Below are positions 56,101-64,000 of a stretch of DNA of 64,000 nt, piece by piece. The stretch comes from Nothopassalora personata. Taxonomy: Eukaryota; Ascomycota; Dothideomycetes; Mycosphaerellales; Mycosphaerellaceae. Both the position numbers and the translations under genes were made by a program. The notes under the pieces are model-generated. The model saw only the letters and a list, made by a program, of their open reading frames with translations. It made no database searches and was not told where the DNA came from. The stretch lies in NCBI GenBank assembly GCA_033816765.1, contig CM066291.1:1922001-1986000 (forward strand). Reading direction: 5' to 3'. Numbering within the stretch: position 1 is the first letter of the stretch; each line of letters begins with the position of its first letter.

Positions 56101-57912
56101 GACCTGCCACCAAGCGAACTCGACGGCATGACTTACACCAATGTTATGACAGTCACCGACAGACTCACTAAGGAAGTGGAACTGATACCCATCGGCGCGA
56201 TGACAGCGCAGAACGCGGCGCGACTTTTCTTAAATCACGTGTTCACCCGGCATGGCCTCCCAGAAACCATCACGTCTGATCGCGGAAAGCAGTTCATCGC
56301 CACTTTCTGGAAGCGCCTATGCAAGATGCTGCGCATCAGCAGGAAGCTGAGTTCCTCCTACCACCCTGAAACGGATGGGCAATCAGAACGCACTAACCAA
56401 GAGATGGAACAGTACTTACGCACCTTCACGAATGAGGCACAGAGCGACTGGGCCGACTGGCTGTGCTTAGCGCAGTTCGCTATTAACAACCGAGTGTCGG
56501 AGACCACTGGAGTGTCACCGTTCTACGCCAATGTTGGATATAACCCAGAGTTCACCGAGCGTATCGATTTGCAAGCAGGCAAGGACCGACACATGACAAC
56601 CCTTCAGCGACTCGACAGCAAGTCAGCCGAAGCCTTCGCCAAACGCATCTGTGAGCTACATCGCAATCTTCAAGAGAACATGAGGATGTCACAGGCGCTG
56701 CAAGCCGAAGCAGCAAACAGGCACCGAAGCATCCCACCAGACTACAAGGTTGGCGACTGGGTGTATCTAAGCACGAAGAACATTCGCACCACTCGACCAT
56801 CCAAGAAGCTGGACCGCAGATATGCAGGACCGTACCAGATCACGGAGGTGATGCCCGCTAGGCTGTCATACAAGCTGAACCTGTCGGATGCATTGAGCGG
56901 ACTCGATAATTGCTTCCACACCTCCCTGTTACAGCGAGCCGACAACCCCGATCTCCCACCGCTCGAGGGACAGCACCTGGCACCGCCGCCGCCAGTGGCC
57001 ATCGAACCCGACACAACTGCAGCTGACGCAGTCGCCGATGTCACAGTCACAGCCCCGGCACCAGAATATGAGGTGGACAAGATCTTGGACATGTACACGC
57101 GGAAGCGCGCAGGCAAAGTGAAGAAGGGAAAGAAGCGCAAGGTGGACACTTGGTACAAGGTGCGATGGACTGGCTATCAGGATATGGAGGCCGGAGAGAC
57201 TTGGCAACCTGCAGAGGACCTGTTTGTGAGGGCAGCCGCCGCTCTTGCGGACTTTCACCACAGCCGGCCGGATTTGCCCACGCCTCAGGGCTTCGCAACG
57301 CCATCTGACTGGTCTCCAGTCAATGAGGTGCTCGGACTTAACACGATCAGGGTCGACAGAGACACCGCCACAAATAAGCCTAGCCGAGCCTTGCCTCTGA
57401 TAGAATCTGGTCAGCGCATGTTCACTACGCACCGCTACGATGATCAGGTTACAGGAAAGTCCGTCGTCCCAACTGAGGATCACGGTGCAAGCCGCCGCCC
57501 TCAGCTCTACGACAGAACAGACAGTTGTACCGATGTTCTAGCGAACCCTGCAGAGCCTGCATTGATACCCAACCTTGGTCAAAAGGATCAGACGCGAGCG
57601 TTCGCCGAAGAGGGGCTTAGGCCCTGGGCGTGCCAGCAGTATGAGCAAACAGAGTCTGATGCGCAAGCCGCAGCAGTAGTGACAGAGATGGAGGACGACC
57701 TTGAAGACGATTGGACGTTTGCACGATTATGGAGTTCGACAGGCAAGGGTGATAAGTGGCCGCACAAGACGATGGATAGGCGAGTTAATGGACTGAACGC
57801 TCAGAGGACTGAGACGAGTTTTGAGAGGGGGGGTACTGTCACGGGCAGCCCGCGACCCTTCACTGACGATGCGTCGTCCCGGCGGAACCTCGGACCTTCC
57901 GCATCGGGTTAG
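53110..57912 (+). CDS. Pol polyprotein of E (protease, RT, RNase H, integrase, chromodomain)
   Basis: Open for 1600 codons from 53110, which is a GTG, not an ATG. The first ATG is codon 53, so synthesis as a Gag-Pol fusion by -1 frameshift is expected. Protease: aspartate 69 in DSAS (most relatives have DTG or DSG), then YDIVLGLPW near 136. RT: KPGGGLRVCIDYR at about 381, YLDD at 488-491. RNase H: ETDSSD near 643, YDKE, TDHKNLEYF. Integrase: zinc H-H-C-C at about 921-967, catalytic D994, D1057 and E1093 with exactly 35 residues between the last two. Chromodomain at about 1320-1370 (WYKVRWTGYQ), which in chromoviruses directs insertion to heterochromatin. The C-terminal extension of about 230 residues ends inside the 3' LTR. 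Confidence 0.95.
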   Translation: MADSGQPNNQGQKEHEIERHRVQEQDTDTDYGEELKISACALEPQQPDVHPHMVLPVMIQHGKARGLVDSASTSLFLDWKFTRKHRIPLIPLVRNKNLTLGDGKAAARRITHVALVDVDIDGHHEQMLCYITDLEYDIVLGLPWLSTHNPNIFWETGEVALRSDYCFGHCLKNKTSTTVQSLNHRHRQRKEAMKYRPEPFTDDRSFTAGGAEAELNLSSMGLYDDDEEVECIGVTQRAFEMYAHRPGAECFYILSTGKEDEEGDGEIKLSAMAADDLDQFLNKEFNHNPKEKLPPEYHDLVDAFSAKDHEGLPPHRPGIDHEIHIKPDGPQEPPYRKPYGLAPQENEAVKKWVTEQEQQGKVRPAGQKTSQSPAPVLVVRKPGGGLRVCIDYRGLNAITIKNRYPIPLIQETLNRMHGKRYFTKLDIVAAFNKLRIAEGHEWLTAFATRYGVYECLVLPFGLCNGPASFQSYINSVLQEHLDDFVSAYLDDVLIFSDTLEEHIEHVRKVLAKLRDAGLTVDIDKCEFHQQRVKYLGLIITPDGIEMDPEKLECIQSWEAPSNLKDVQAFLGFANFYRRFIEAFSRLAAPLTELTKSNGPSNHKNRRVDWTPACQAAFDALKAAFSKAGMLAHYVPGRQTVVETDSSDFVNAGVLSQYDEEGVLHPVAFYSKKLSPQECNYEIYDKELLAIIKAFEEWRPELACEADDDTIEPVKVFTDHKNLEYFMTTKQLNRRQARWAEFLSQFNFRIVYRPGVQGTKPDSLTRRSQDLPQGVDDPRNQHQHQTLLPPERFLKIDSMRATVEDAAEDVAPVENTPTAPIEEALNPEATEFIPSTQTQTASETEQEAELEYRMTMAYAADADLKSAIRALQKGETPALLQKAKVHPVHCKVEGDLLYVRNQYNDWSLWVPEDQKLRTRIVKMNHDTPAAGHPGRARTYELVAREFYWPGLARSVRRYNANCRRCRTTKSVHTQPPGLLHPLSVPERPWQHIAVDFVVDLPPSELDGMTYTNVMTVTDRLTKEVELIPIGAMTAQNAARLFLNHVFTRHGLPETITSDRGKQFIATFWKRLCKMLRISRKLSSSYHPETDGQSERTNQEMEQYLRTFTNEAQSDWADWLCLAQFAINNRVSETTGVSPFYANVGYNPEFTERIDLQAGKDRHMTTLQRLDSKSAEAFAKRICELHRNLQENMRMSQALQAEAANRHRSIPPDYKVGDWVYLSTKNIRTTRPSKKLDRRYAGPYQITEVMPARLSYKLNLSDALSGLDNCFHTSLLQRADNPDLPPLEGQHLAPPPPVAIEPDTTAADAVADVTVTAPAPEYEVDKILDMYTRKRAGKVKKGKKRKVDTWYKVRWTGYQDMEAGETWQPAEDLFVRAAAALADFHHSRPDLPTPQGFATPSDWSPVNEVLGLNTIRVDRDTATNKPSRALPLIESGQRMFTTHRYDDQVTGKSVVPTEDHGASRRPQLYDRTDSCTDVLANPAEPALIPNLGQKDQTRAFAEEGLRPWACQQYEQTESDAQAAAVVTEMEDDLEDDWTFARLWSSTGKGDKWPHKTMDRRVNGLNAQRTETSFERGGTVTGSPRPFTDDASSRRNLGPSASG
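57821..57836 (+). promoter_or_regulatory. Polypurine tract of E
   Basis: Purine-rich TTGAGAGGGGGGGTAC before the 3' LTR. It also encodes Pol residues. Confidence 0.85.
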
Positions 57913-58020
57913 CGCGGCTTGGCGATGCTTTATCTATCCGCCGCGCCTCGCGCTCCTCTTTCGTAGCTTCGTAGAACAACAACTATCTCATTCGGACCCT
58001 ATGGTACGCGCGCCCTTACA
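57837..58020 (+). repeat. 3' LTR of E (184 bp)
   Basis: Identical by eye to the 5' LTR. The pol stop codon lies inside it, 76 nt from its start. Followed by ATCTA. Confidence 0.97.
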
Positions 58021-58025
58021 ATCTA

Positions 58026-58575
58026 TTAGGCTTATAACTATCGCTTTATAGTAAGTTAATTAGTATTACTTATTTAAGACTTATATATTAGGTGTTTTAA
58101 AAGTAAGTAGTAAATAATATATATCTATCTATCTAATACTAAAGGTTACTATTAATAAAAAGGCTATAGATATCTAACTAGAGCTACCTATCTTTTAGTA
58201 GTTAATACCTTAATTTTAATAGGCTAAAGCCTAATTACACTTAGATTGTAATATAGATAAGTTACCTAGATCGTAAATAAGCTTTGCTATAAGGTATAAA
58301 GGCGATAGTAATACTAACTCTTATTTAGGATTATTAGTATAGTAGAACATTAATATTAACGTACTTAGCTCGGGTGTAATTCGTGTAGGATGTTACTAGC
58401 CTAATTCCTAGACATCCTTCCTTTATCTCCTTAGCTCTCTAGTAGCATATTCTATTCTAATCCTTACGTAAAATTCTCGTCTCTACGGTGTGTTTTAATT
58501 GCAAAGAGCGAGGTTAAAAAGGCAGGAGCTTGCCCCTAGGGCTATCTAGAAGGTTACGATTCGTTACACATACTT
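58026..58575. other. RIP-like AT-rich spacer between E and F
   Basis: TA-rich and damaged in its first 340 bases, with somewhat more normal composition from 58,360 on. I read no protein or LTR in it. It is the target DNA of E (left) and F (right); the F target site would be TACTT at 58571-58575. Confidence 0.45.
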
Positions 58576-58771
58576 TGTCACGGGCGAGAGGGACTACTAT
58601 AGGTACGGGTAGAGACATATGTAGTTACGCGAGCTATCTAAGAGGTCGAAGGTACGCGCGAGAAGATAAGGGAACGCGAAGTAAGCTAGCGGGCGCTAGC
58701 GGCCGCTAGCGCGCGGGGCTGCGACCGATGACGTGTCGCGGGGCAGTGAGTGAAAGTGCTGTCTCGTGACA
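58576..58771 (-). repeat. 3' LTR of F (196 bp)
   Basis: In minus sense TGTCACGAGACAGC to CGCCCGTGACA. The second LTR is off the window, so the bounds rest on the TG...CA ends, the adjacent polypurine tract and comparison with E. Confidence 0.85.
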
Positions 58772-61700
58772 GTACCCCCCCTCCTCAAAGAAGGAGCTCC
58801 TGTGACTGTGCTATTGCGTTCAGTGCCTGAAGCGTGCCGTGCGCCATTGCTGGCAGCACTGCCATTGCTTGTTTCTTGGGCTTCATCATGTGCAATGCGT
58901 GTCGTGGAGTGACAGTGACCTTCGCAAGGCTTACCAGAAGGCGATGTCGTCATGCCGTCAGCGTAGAGTGGCTCACCTGCGGCCGCGGACAGGAATCCTT
59001 CGTCTTGTAGAGTTGGTGTGTACTGCACATCGAGGATCACTGCCAGGCCGTACTGAGTGACTGTCTCGAGTCCGTCGAAGGCAGGCTTAGGTTTGTCAGG
59101 GTACCGCTGATGGAAGGCAATGGCGAGCTCTTCGCATCCTGGTAATACTGCAGTCCATTTTGCCCAGCTCTGTGTGTTGTCTTTCCATCGCACCATGTAC
59201 CAGACGTCGTTGTACCTGATCTTTGAATCCACCAAGTCATCCACCTCATGCTCCTCGGATGCCTGGCCCTCGCGTTCGACGATCACAGGCGCCGGTGTTG
59301 GCTCACGCTGTCCAGGCATCCCCTCGTCGGCTGCTCGCCGCAGCTTGCTTGTGTGAAACACATTGTGTATTTGCATGCCGTCGCTAAGCTCGAGTTCGTA
59401 CGAGCGCCTGCCCACGGTCCTTGTGACCTTGAACGGCCCAAGGTACTTGTGGTCAAGCTTCTTGCTTGGGCGCGTGGTCTTGATATCACGGGCATCCAGC
59501 AGAACCATGTCACCAGGCTTGTAGGCAGGCGCTGGTGCACGCCGGGCGTTGGCGGCATCGGCGGTGCGTGCTTGTGCAAATGCGTGTGCATCTCTCAGCT
59601 CATCGAGTCGCTCCTGGCGCATGGACTCGAGTACTTCGTGCATGTGCTGCTGAGTGCTCTGCATGTTGTCAACCAGATTGTTAGCGGCTTCGACATTGGG
59701 TACTTCTCTGGCAGTGATTTGTGGTCTCGCAAGGCTCGTGAATTCCATCCGTGGGTGGCGACCGGTGTCTGCAAAGAAGGGTGTCATGCCGGTGCTAGCG
59801 GACTGGTGGTTGTTGAGAGCGAACTCGGCATCCGGAAGTAGTTGAACCCAGTTGTCTTGCTGATAGTTGGCGTAGGCGCGAAGATACTGTTCAAGTGCCT
59901 GGTTGGTGCGCTCGGATTGTCCGTCGGTCTCTGGATGGAAGGCCGTAGAAAGATTTTGCTTGATGCCAAGACGCGCGCAAAGTCTTCGGAAGAGCGCACT
60001 GACAAATTGCGTGCCGCGGTCACTGACGATAACCTCCGGCAGACCGTGCAATGGAAAGATGTGCTTGTGGAATAGTAGCGTTGCATGCTCGGCTGACAAG
60101 TCGTTCGTAGGCAGCAGGCGAACTCGCTTGGTGAGCATGTCAGTGACGGTCATGATATGTTTGTAAACCAGTCCCGTCTCCGGGTCTTTGCTAGGCGGTA
60201 GGTCGACGATGAAGTCCACTGCAATATGCTTCCATTCGTAGCTTGGGGTTGAATGCGAGGACAGTGTACCCTGCTTAAGCAATCGAGACGGTGTAGATCT
60301 CCGGCATATGATGCAGTATCGCACGTACCGGGCGACATCGCTAGCCATGTTAGGCCAAAACAGATTCTGTCTCTGCAGCAGGTTGAAGGTCCTGGCGATG
60401 CCTTGGTGCCCTGCAGCTCTACCGTCGTGGTATCGCTTCACTATTCTGGTGCGAAGGTTCTGGAATGCAGGGACGTATAGGGCTTTGTTGACATATAACC
60501 GGTCCATGATGATCTCGCAATCTGAAGCTGCTATTTTCTGTTGCTGGAGCCACGCGTTGGTACGTCCTTGCTGCAGGTCGGTCTTCAGACGCTGCATGTG
60601 GGCTTTCACAGTCTTGCTGTTATATGCTTCTTCGCACAAGGCTTCTTCTGGCTGATCATCGGTGTCATCTTGGTCGGGGGCATCTTCGGGTTGCGCAAGT
60701 TCTTGAACAGGTTCTTGGGCGGGTTCAACAGGTTCCTCGTTGCTTGGTGTGTCGTCTTCGTCATCTGAGTCGCAAACAGAGGGTGGGACATAGGTCGATG
60801 GCGCGTCCATTTGCATTGCAGATTCCTCGTTGTCATCGATCTGCATCGCGAATTGAGTAACGATGTCGAGGTTGTGCGGTTTCAAGATGGTTTGCTGTTG
60901 ATACTGCACTCTCTCGTCATCCACCCCCGCCGGAATGTCTTGAGAACGACGTGTCAGAGCATCTGGCTTAGTGCCCTGCACTCCAGGTCGATACGTGATC
61001 TTGAAGTTGAACTGTGAAAGGAACTCGGCCCAGCGTGCTTGACGCCTGTTCAGTTGCTTCGTGGTCATAAAGTATTCCAGATTGCGGTGGTCCGACAGCA
61101 CGCGGACTGGCTTATCGTCTGTGGCACAAATGAGCTCAGGCTGCCACTCCTCGAACGCCTTGACAATGGCAAGCAGCTCTTTGTCGTAGATGTCATAGTT
61201 GCATTCTTGCGGACTGAGCTTTTTGGAATAGAAAGCCACAGGCCGAAGTACTCCATTGATCATCTGTGACAGCACTGCTGCATTGACCCAGTCGCTTGAG
61301 TCTGTCTCAACCCAGATCTGTTCGCCTGGTTGATAGTGCGCAAGCATGCCGGCTTGGCTGAATCTCTGCTTGAGTTCCTTGAATGCGGCTTCGCACTGTG
61401 GAGTCCATACGAAAGGCGGTCTCTTTGCTTTGGACACCTTGCCGTTAACCTTGCTTCCTTCCCCCGTCTTGGTGAGGTCCGTGAGGCAGGCTGTGACCTT
61501 CGAGAATCCGTAGATGAATTTGCGGTAGAATCCTGTGAAGCCTAGGAAGGCCAGTACGTCCTTGACATTGCGAGGAGTCTCCCAGTTCATGATGGCCTCG
61601 ATCTTGACTGGGTCCATGTCGACGCCTTCAGTAGTGATAATCAGGCCTAGATATTTGATGCGCTTGACATGGAATTCGCACTTGTCGATGTCGACTGGCA

Positions 61701-63141
61701 GACCGGCTTCGCGCAGTTTGAATAGTACTTTGCGGACATGGGCTCGGTGGTCGTCAAGTGAGCCATCCGTGTATATAAGGACGTCGTCCAGATACACAGT
61801 GACAAAATCGTCCAGGAATTCGCGGAGGATCTCGTTGATCTTGCGTTGCCAGCTGCTTGGCCCATTACAGAGCCCGAAGGGGAGGACTTTGAACTGGTAC
61901 AGCCCATATCTGGTAATGAAGGCTGTCATCCATTCATCTCCCTTGCGGATGCGCATGTTATTAAATGCTGCGACGATATCAAGCTTCGTGAACCACTTTG
62001 CCTTGCACACGCGTTCGAGGGTCTCTCGCAGCAACGGGATGGGATAGCGGTCTTTGATGGTGAGTGCGTTGAGGGCTCGGTAGTCAATGCACACGCGCAA
62101 CCCTCCTCCTGGCTTCTTTACGATGAGAACGGGTGACGACATGTCGGACTTGGAGGGTTCGACCGTGCCGTTGGCCATGCCGTCGTCAATGAACTTCTTA
62201 ACGACAGCCAATTGTTCTGGGTTCATGCTGAATGCTTTCTTGTACGGCAGATTGTTCTCAGAGCCTGGCTTCAGGTTGATGGCATGATCTGAAGGGCCAT
62301 GCTCAGGTAGTTTGAAGTCGTTCTTGTGCCTAAAGGTATCCGCAATGTCATGGTACTCCGGTGGTAGCTTGACTTTGGGGTCTTGCACTTTGCTCTTCTT
62401 CATGAATATTTCCCAGTCGTCCGGAGACATGGCGAACGCAGTGGCATGTTCGTCGTTGGGGTCGAAGTCTTCGGGCCACAGGGCGAACATCTCGCCGTTG
62501 TCCTCTTGTTGCCTGCCTTGCCGCTTGCGGGCGCGTTTGGCCATTCGATAGAATGCGTCGGCGCTGATGAAGCATATGTCCGGGTCCGGTTCTGGCGGGA
62601 CCACTTTCGGTGGTGCGGGTTTTGGTGTATTGGACTTGCTCGTTGCGTCCATGACAATAGTGCATGGTCTGCTGCCCTCGCAATGAGACTGGTAGCAGAA
62701 GGGCTTATCGAATGAGAGTGTCTTGTTCTTGAAACTGCAGGACGGGTCATGTTCTTCAAGCCATGAAATGCCGAGGACAATGTCGTACTTGTCCAAGTCC
62801 GTGATGTAGCAGAGCTCTTGGCTGGTGTGCCCACCGATGGTGATGTCCATCAGTGCCGCCTCTAAGAGGCGGGCAGTAGATCCGTTGGCCAAGCGGAGCC
62901 TACGGGGTCTATCAAGCTTGAATGTAGGTATGTTATTTGCGCGGACGAATCTTGGGTCAGTGAACTTGGAAGAGGCACCAGTGTCAGAGAGGGTGAGAGC
63001 TTTTGCTTTCCTACCTGATGTGCTAGTTACAGTGCTGGCGCACACCATGTGCTTTCCATGCGTTGGTTGTACATGTATAGGCGTATGGGTGTCACCCTCA
63101 GCTGTTACTGCACACAGATATTCCTCCTCTTGGGCAAGCAT
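58696..63141 (-). CDS. Pol polyprotein of F (1481 aa from first ATG)
   Basis: The first ATG is at 63141, but the frame is open back to the gag frameshift site at 63240, so a Gag-Pol fusion is likely. In order: protease with DTGASS and YDIVLGISWL; RT with KPGGGLRVCIDYRALN and YLDD; RNase H with ETDSSD, YDKE and SDHRNLEYF; integrase with an H-H-C-C region ending CIIC, catalytic DFIVDLP, SDRGTQF and E of GQSERTN, with 35 residues between the last two acidic residues; chromodomain near residues 1325-1375 (WYMVRWKDN). The C-terminal extension ends in the 3' LTR. All catalytic residues are intact. Confidence 0.95.
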   Translation of the reverse strand: MLAQEEEYLCAVTAEGDTHTPIHVQPTHGKHMVCASTVTSTSGRKAKALTLSDTGASSKFTDPRFVRANNIPTFKLDRPRRLRLANGSTARLLEAALMDITIGGHTSQELCYITDLDKYDIVLGISWLEEHDPSCSFKNKTLSFDKPFCYQSHCEGSRPCTIVMDATSKSNTPKPAPPKVVPPEPDPDICFISADAFYRMAKRARKRQGRQQEDNGEMFALWPEDFDPNDEHATAFAMSPDDWEIFMKKSKVQDPKVKLPPEYHDIADTFRHKNDFKLPEHGPSDHAINLKPGSENNLPYKKAFSMNPEQLAVVKKFIDDGMANGTVEPSKSDMSSPVLIVKKPGGGLRVCIDYRALNALTIKDRYPIPLLRETLERVCKAKWFTKLDIVAAFNNMRIRKGDEWMTAFITRYGLYQFKVLPFGLCNGPSSWQRKINEILREFLDDFVTVYLDDVLIYTDGSLDDHRAHVRKVLFKLREAGLPVDIDKCEFHVKRIKYLGLIITTEGVDMDPVKIEAIMNWETPRNVKDVLAFLGFTGFYRKFIYGFSKVTACLTDLTKTGEGSKVNGKVSKAKRPPFVWTPQCEAAFKELKQRFSQAGMLAHYQPGEQIWVETDSSDWVNAAVLSQMINGVLRPVAFYSKKLSPQECNYDIYDKELLAIVKAFEEWQPELICATDDKPVRVLSDHRNLEYFMTTKQLNRRQARWAEFLSQFNFKITYRPGVQGTKPDALTRRSQDIPAGVDDERVQYQQQTILKPHNLDIVTQFAMQIDDNEESAMQMDAPSTYVPPSVCDSDDEDDTPSNEEPVEPAQEPVQELAQPEDAPDQDDTDDQPEEALCEEAYNSKTVKAHMQRLKTDLQQGRTNAWLQQQKIAASDCEIIMDRLYVNKALYVPAFQNLRTRIVKRYHDGRAAGHQGIARTFNLLQRQNLFWPNMASDVARYVRYCIICRRSTPSRLLKQGTLSSHSTPSYEWKHIAVDFIVDLPPSKDPETGLVYKHIMTVTDMLTKRVRLLPTNDLSAEHATLLFHKHIFPLHGLPEVIVSDRGTQFVSALFRRLCARLGIKQNLSTAFHPETDGQSERTNQALEQYLRAYANYQQDNWVQLLPDAEFALNNHQSASTGMTPFFADTGRHPRMEFTSLARPQITAREVPNVEAANNLVDNMQSTQQHMHEVLESMRQERLDELRDAHAFAQARTADAANARRAPAPAYKPGDMVLLDARDIKTTRPSKKLDHKYLGPFKVTRTVGRRSYELELSDGMQIHNVFHTSKLRRAADEGMPGQREPTPAPVIVEREGQASEEHEVDDLVDSKIRYNDVWYMVRWKDNTQSWAKWTAVLPGCEELAIAFHQRYPDKPKPAFDGLETVTQYGLAVILDVQYTPTLQDEGFLSAAAGEPLYADGMTTSPSGKPCEGHCHSTTRIAHDEAQETSNGSAASNGARHASGTERNSTVTGAPSLRRGGTVTRQHFHSLPRDTSSVAAPRASGR
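58772..58787 (-). promoter_or_regulatory. Polypurine tract of F
   Basis: In minus sense GAGGAGGGGGGGTAC next to the LTR, almost the same as in E. Confidence 0.85.
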
Positions 63142-63199
63142 CTCATATCCTTGCTCGTGTTCTGGTCCTTCGTGTTCGTGACTCGTGGATTCGTGAGGC

Positions 63200-63240
63200 G
63201 CTCCGTCAACGCGACTGTGTTGAGGAGCTAAGCATTTCCC
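63200..63240 (-). promoter_or_regulatory. -1 ribosomal frameshift site of F
   Basis: In minus sense GGGAAAT (63240-63234) lies in gag phase as G GGA AAT, two codons before the gag stop (63230-63228). After a 5-nt spacer, GCTCCTCAAC pairs with GTTGA-C-GGAGC (63228-63200) as a 10-bp stem with one bulged C and an 8-nt loop. This is the same heptamer as E with a different hairpin. Confidence 0.82.
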
Positions 63241-64000
63241 TGAGGAGCTGCTTCAATGGGAAGGGCCGGTGCATCGGTCATGGCGTTGAGGGCGATTGGG
63301 GTCTCTCGATCGACATCGCCAGTGCGCCACTTGCCACGCGAGTTGTGAAGAATGCACACGGGGTCGAGGCCGGTGTGGTCAGGCTCTCGACAGCGGAAAC
63401 ATCGGCCTTCACGGCGGCACTGGTCGCGGACTTCGTCGGTGAGCTTGGGCAGGTTGCCGTACTTGCGAGGGATGATGCGGACGGCAGGGCCTGTGTTCTG
63501 GCTTCGCGTGGTGACAGTGAGCGTGTTGTTGGTGAGTGGTGTGCGCTGACCGCCGGAGCCAGAACCACCTTGCTGCTGTTGCTGGCCGCCGTTGCCCTGC
63601 TGACGACGGTTGTTCTGCTGGCCGGCATTGGCGTTGTCCTTGTCCTTGTCCTTGTTCTCGTTGTTCTTGCCGTGCATGCTCTTGAGTGTGTTCCAGGCTT
63701 CCTCCTTGTCCTTGGCAATGCGGCAGAACTCAGAGAAGTTCTCGAGCAGTTGGTGATCCTCCATCTTGCGCATCCAGAACTCGTTCAAGCTGATCCATAG
63801 CTTGTATGTAACCAGCTTCTCACCTGCTTTAGCCGATAGGCGGCGGTATTCGATGATGTACTCGGCAAATTCTTGATTCTTCTTCTGGCGGAGCTGTATA
63901 AGCTCGCGGCCTGCCTTGAGTGCAACGTCACGCGGGTTCTCGCCGAAGTTCTCGTCCAGCTCGTCCCACATGTCCTCTAGCGAGCCCCAAGAGTCATTCT
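63228..64000 (-). CDS. Gag polyprotein of F (3' part; start outside window)
   Basis: 257 codons visible, open to the window edge. It begins inside the capsid core (MWDELDENFGENPRDVAL and onward), continues with an N/Q/G-rich basic linker, and has a zinc knuckle CFRCREPDHTGLDPVC with the same C-x2-C-x4-H-x6-C spacing as E. It ends PQGNA-stop over the frameshift heptamer. Role as structural particle protein follows from the family. Confidence 0.92.
   Translation of the reverse strand, partial: NDSWGSLEDMWDELDENFGENPRDVALKAGRELIQLRQKKNQEFAEYIIEYRRLSAKAGEKLVTYKLWISLNEFWMRKMEDHQLLENFSEFCRIAKDKEEAWNTLKSMHGKNNENKDKDKDNANAGQQNNRRQQGNGGQQQQQGGSGSGGQRTPLTNNTLTVTTRSQNTGPAVRIIPRKYGNLPKLTDEVRDQCRREGRCFRCREPDHTGLDPVCILHNSRGKWRTGDVDRETPIALNAMTDAPALPIEAAPQGNA

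Larger units (their letters stand above)
50721..58020 (+). mobile_element. Gypsy element E, intact chromovirus (7300 bp)
   Basis: Identical 184-bp LTRs by eye, target-site duplication ATCTA (50716-50720 and 58021-58025), primer-binding site, open gag and pol, frameshift signal, polypurine tract and chromodomain. No RIP damage. All the parts of a movable Ty3/gypsy element are present, apart from an atypical protease active site. It appears to be a recent insertion, related to the older element C. Confidence 0.97.
58576..64000 (-). mobile_element. Gypsy element F, minus strand, cut by the window edge
   Basis: Unmutated Ty3/gypsy chromovirus: 3' LTR 58576-58771, polypurine tract, complete pol and most of gag. 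The gag frame is open to base 64000, so the gag start and 5' LTR lie outside. Similar to E in architecture and frameshift site but clearly a different family by LTR and protein sequence. Confidence 0.95.

Noticed and set aside
59248..59841. 197-codon plus-strand frame opposite F pol
   Set aside because: Shadow of the integrase/chromodomain coding strand; no domain.

Overview
The window is a block of nested LTR retrotransposons, almost certainly from a filamentous ascomycete (Pezizomycotina). Most of it carries the signature of repeat-induced point mutation (RIP). CpA and TpG are nearly absent and replaced by TpA, while CpG is kept. Former Trp and Gln codons read TAG, and zinc-binding Cys and His codons read as Tyr codons. 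I see no convincing host gene. Only bases 1-579 and a few short spacers may be host DNA. The species cannot be named from this sequence.

Layout. 1-579: unmutated, possibly unique DNA. 580-1346: mutated and unassigned. 1347-3695: two truncated Ty3/gypsy fragments (A1, H1) with a solo LTR (D-type) in H1. 3696-31338: a large gypsy element (A2). A2 holds copia-1 (4523-17796), whose left LTR holds gypsy C (4733-12388). A2's integrase region holds gypsy H2 (21708-29081), which holds two solo LTRs (G1, G2). 31339-42471: the 3' part of gypsy J, holding gypsy I (34526-41770, minus strand), which holds solo LTR G3. 42521-50549: copia-2, holding a gag-only element D (44416-46827). 50721-58020: gypsy E, intact, unmutated, with identical LTRs. 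58576-64000: gypsy F, minus strand, open at the window edge. Target-site duplications of 5 bp read directly from the sequence confirm the copia, C, H2, I, D, E and solo-LTR insertions.

The most interesting observation is a set of antisense genes between the sense coding region and the 3' LTR of several families. In H2 and I the antisense gene has four exons. The two copies share three introns at the same positions, with GTAAGT-type donors, CTAAC-like branch sites, and matching exon frames. Both encode a six-position Zn2Cys6-type motif. Gag-only element D carries an intact, intronless antisense gene with a canonical Zn2Cys6 pattern followed by a predicted coiled coil. A2 carries a RIP-damaged relative of it, and J has hints of another. 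Elements C, E and F lack such a gene.

Other mechanisms are readable. E and F each have a canonical -1 frameshift heptamer (GGGAAAT) and a hairpin at the gag end, and pol lies in the -1 frame. In E pol has no nearby AUG. Most gypsy families appear self-primed: the primer-binding site just inside the 5' LTR is complementary to a segment of the same LTR, and the pair covaries between copies. In E and F pol runs 76 nt into the 3' LTR. The D/G LTR family keeps a fixed TATA-containing core but has a different short tandem repeat in U3 in each insertion.
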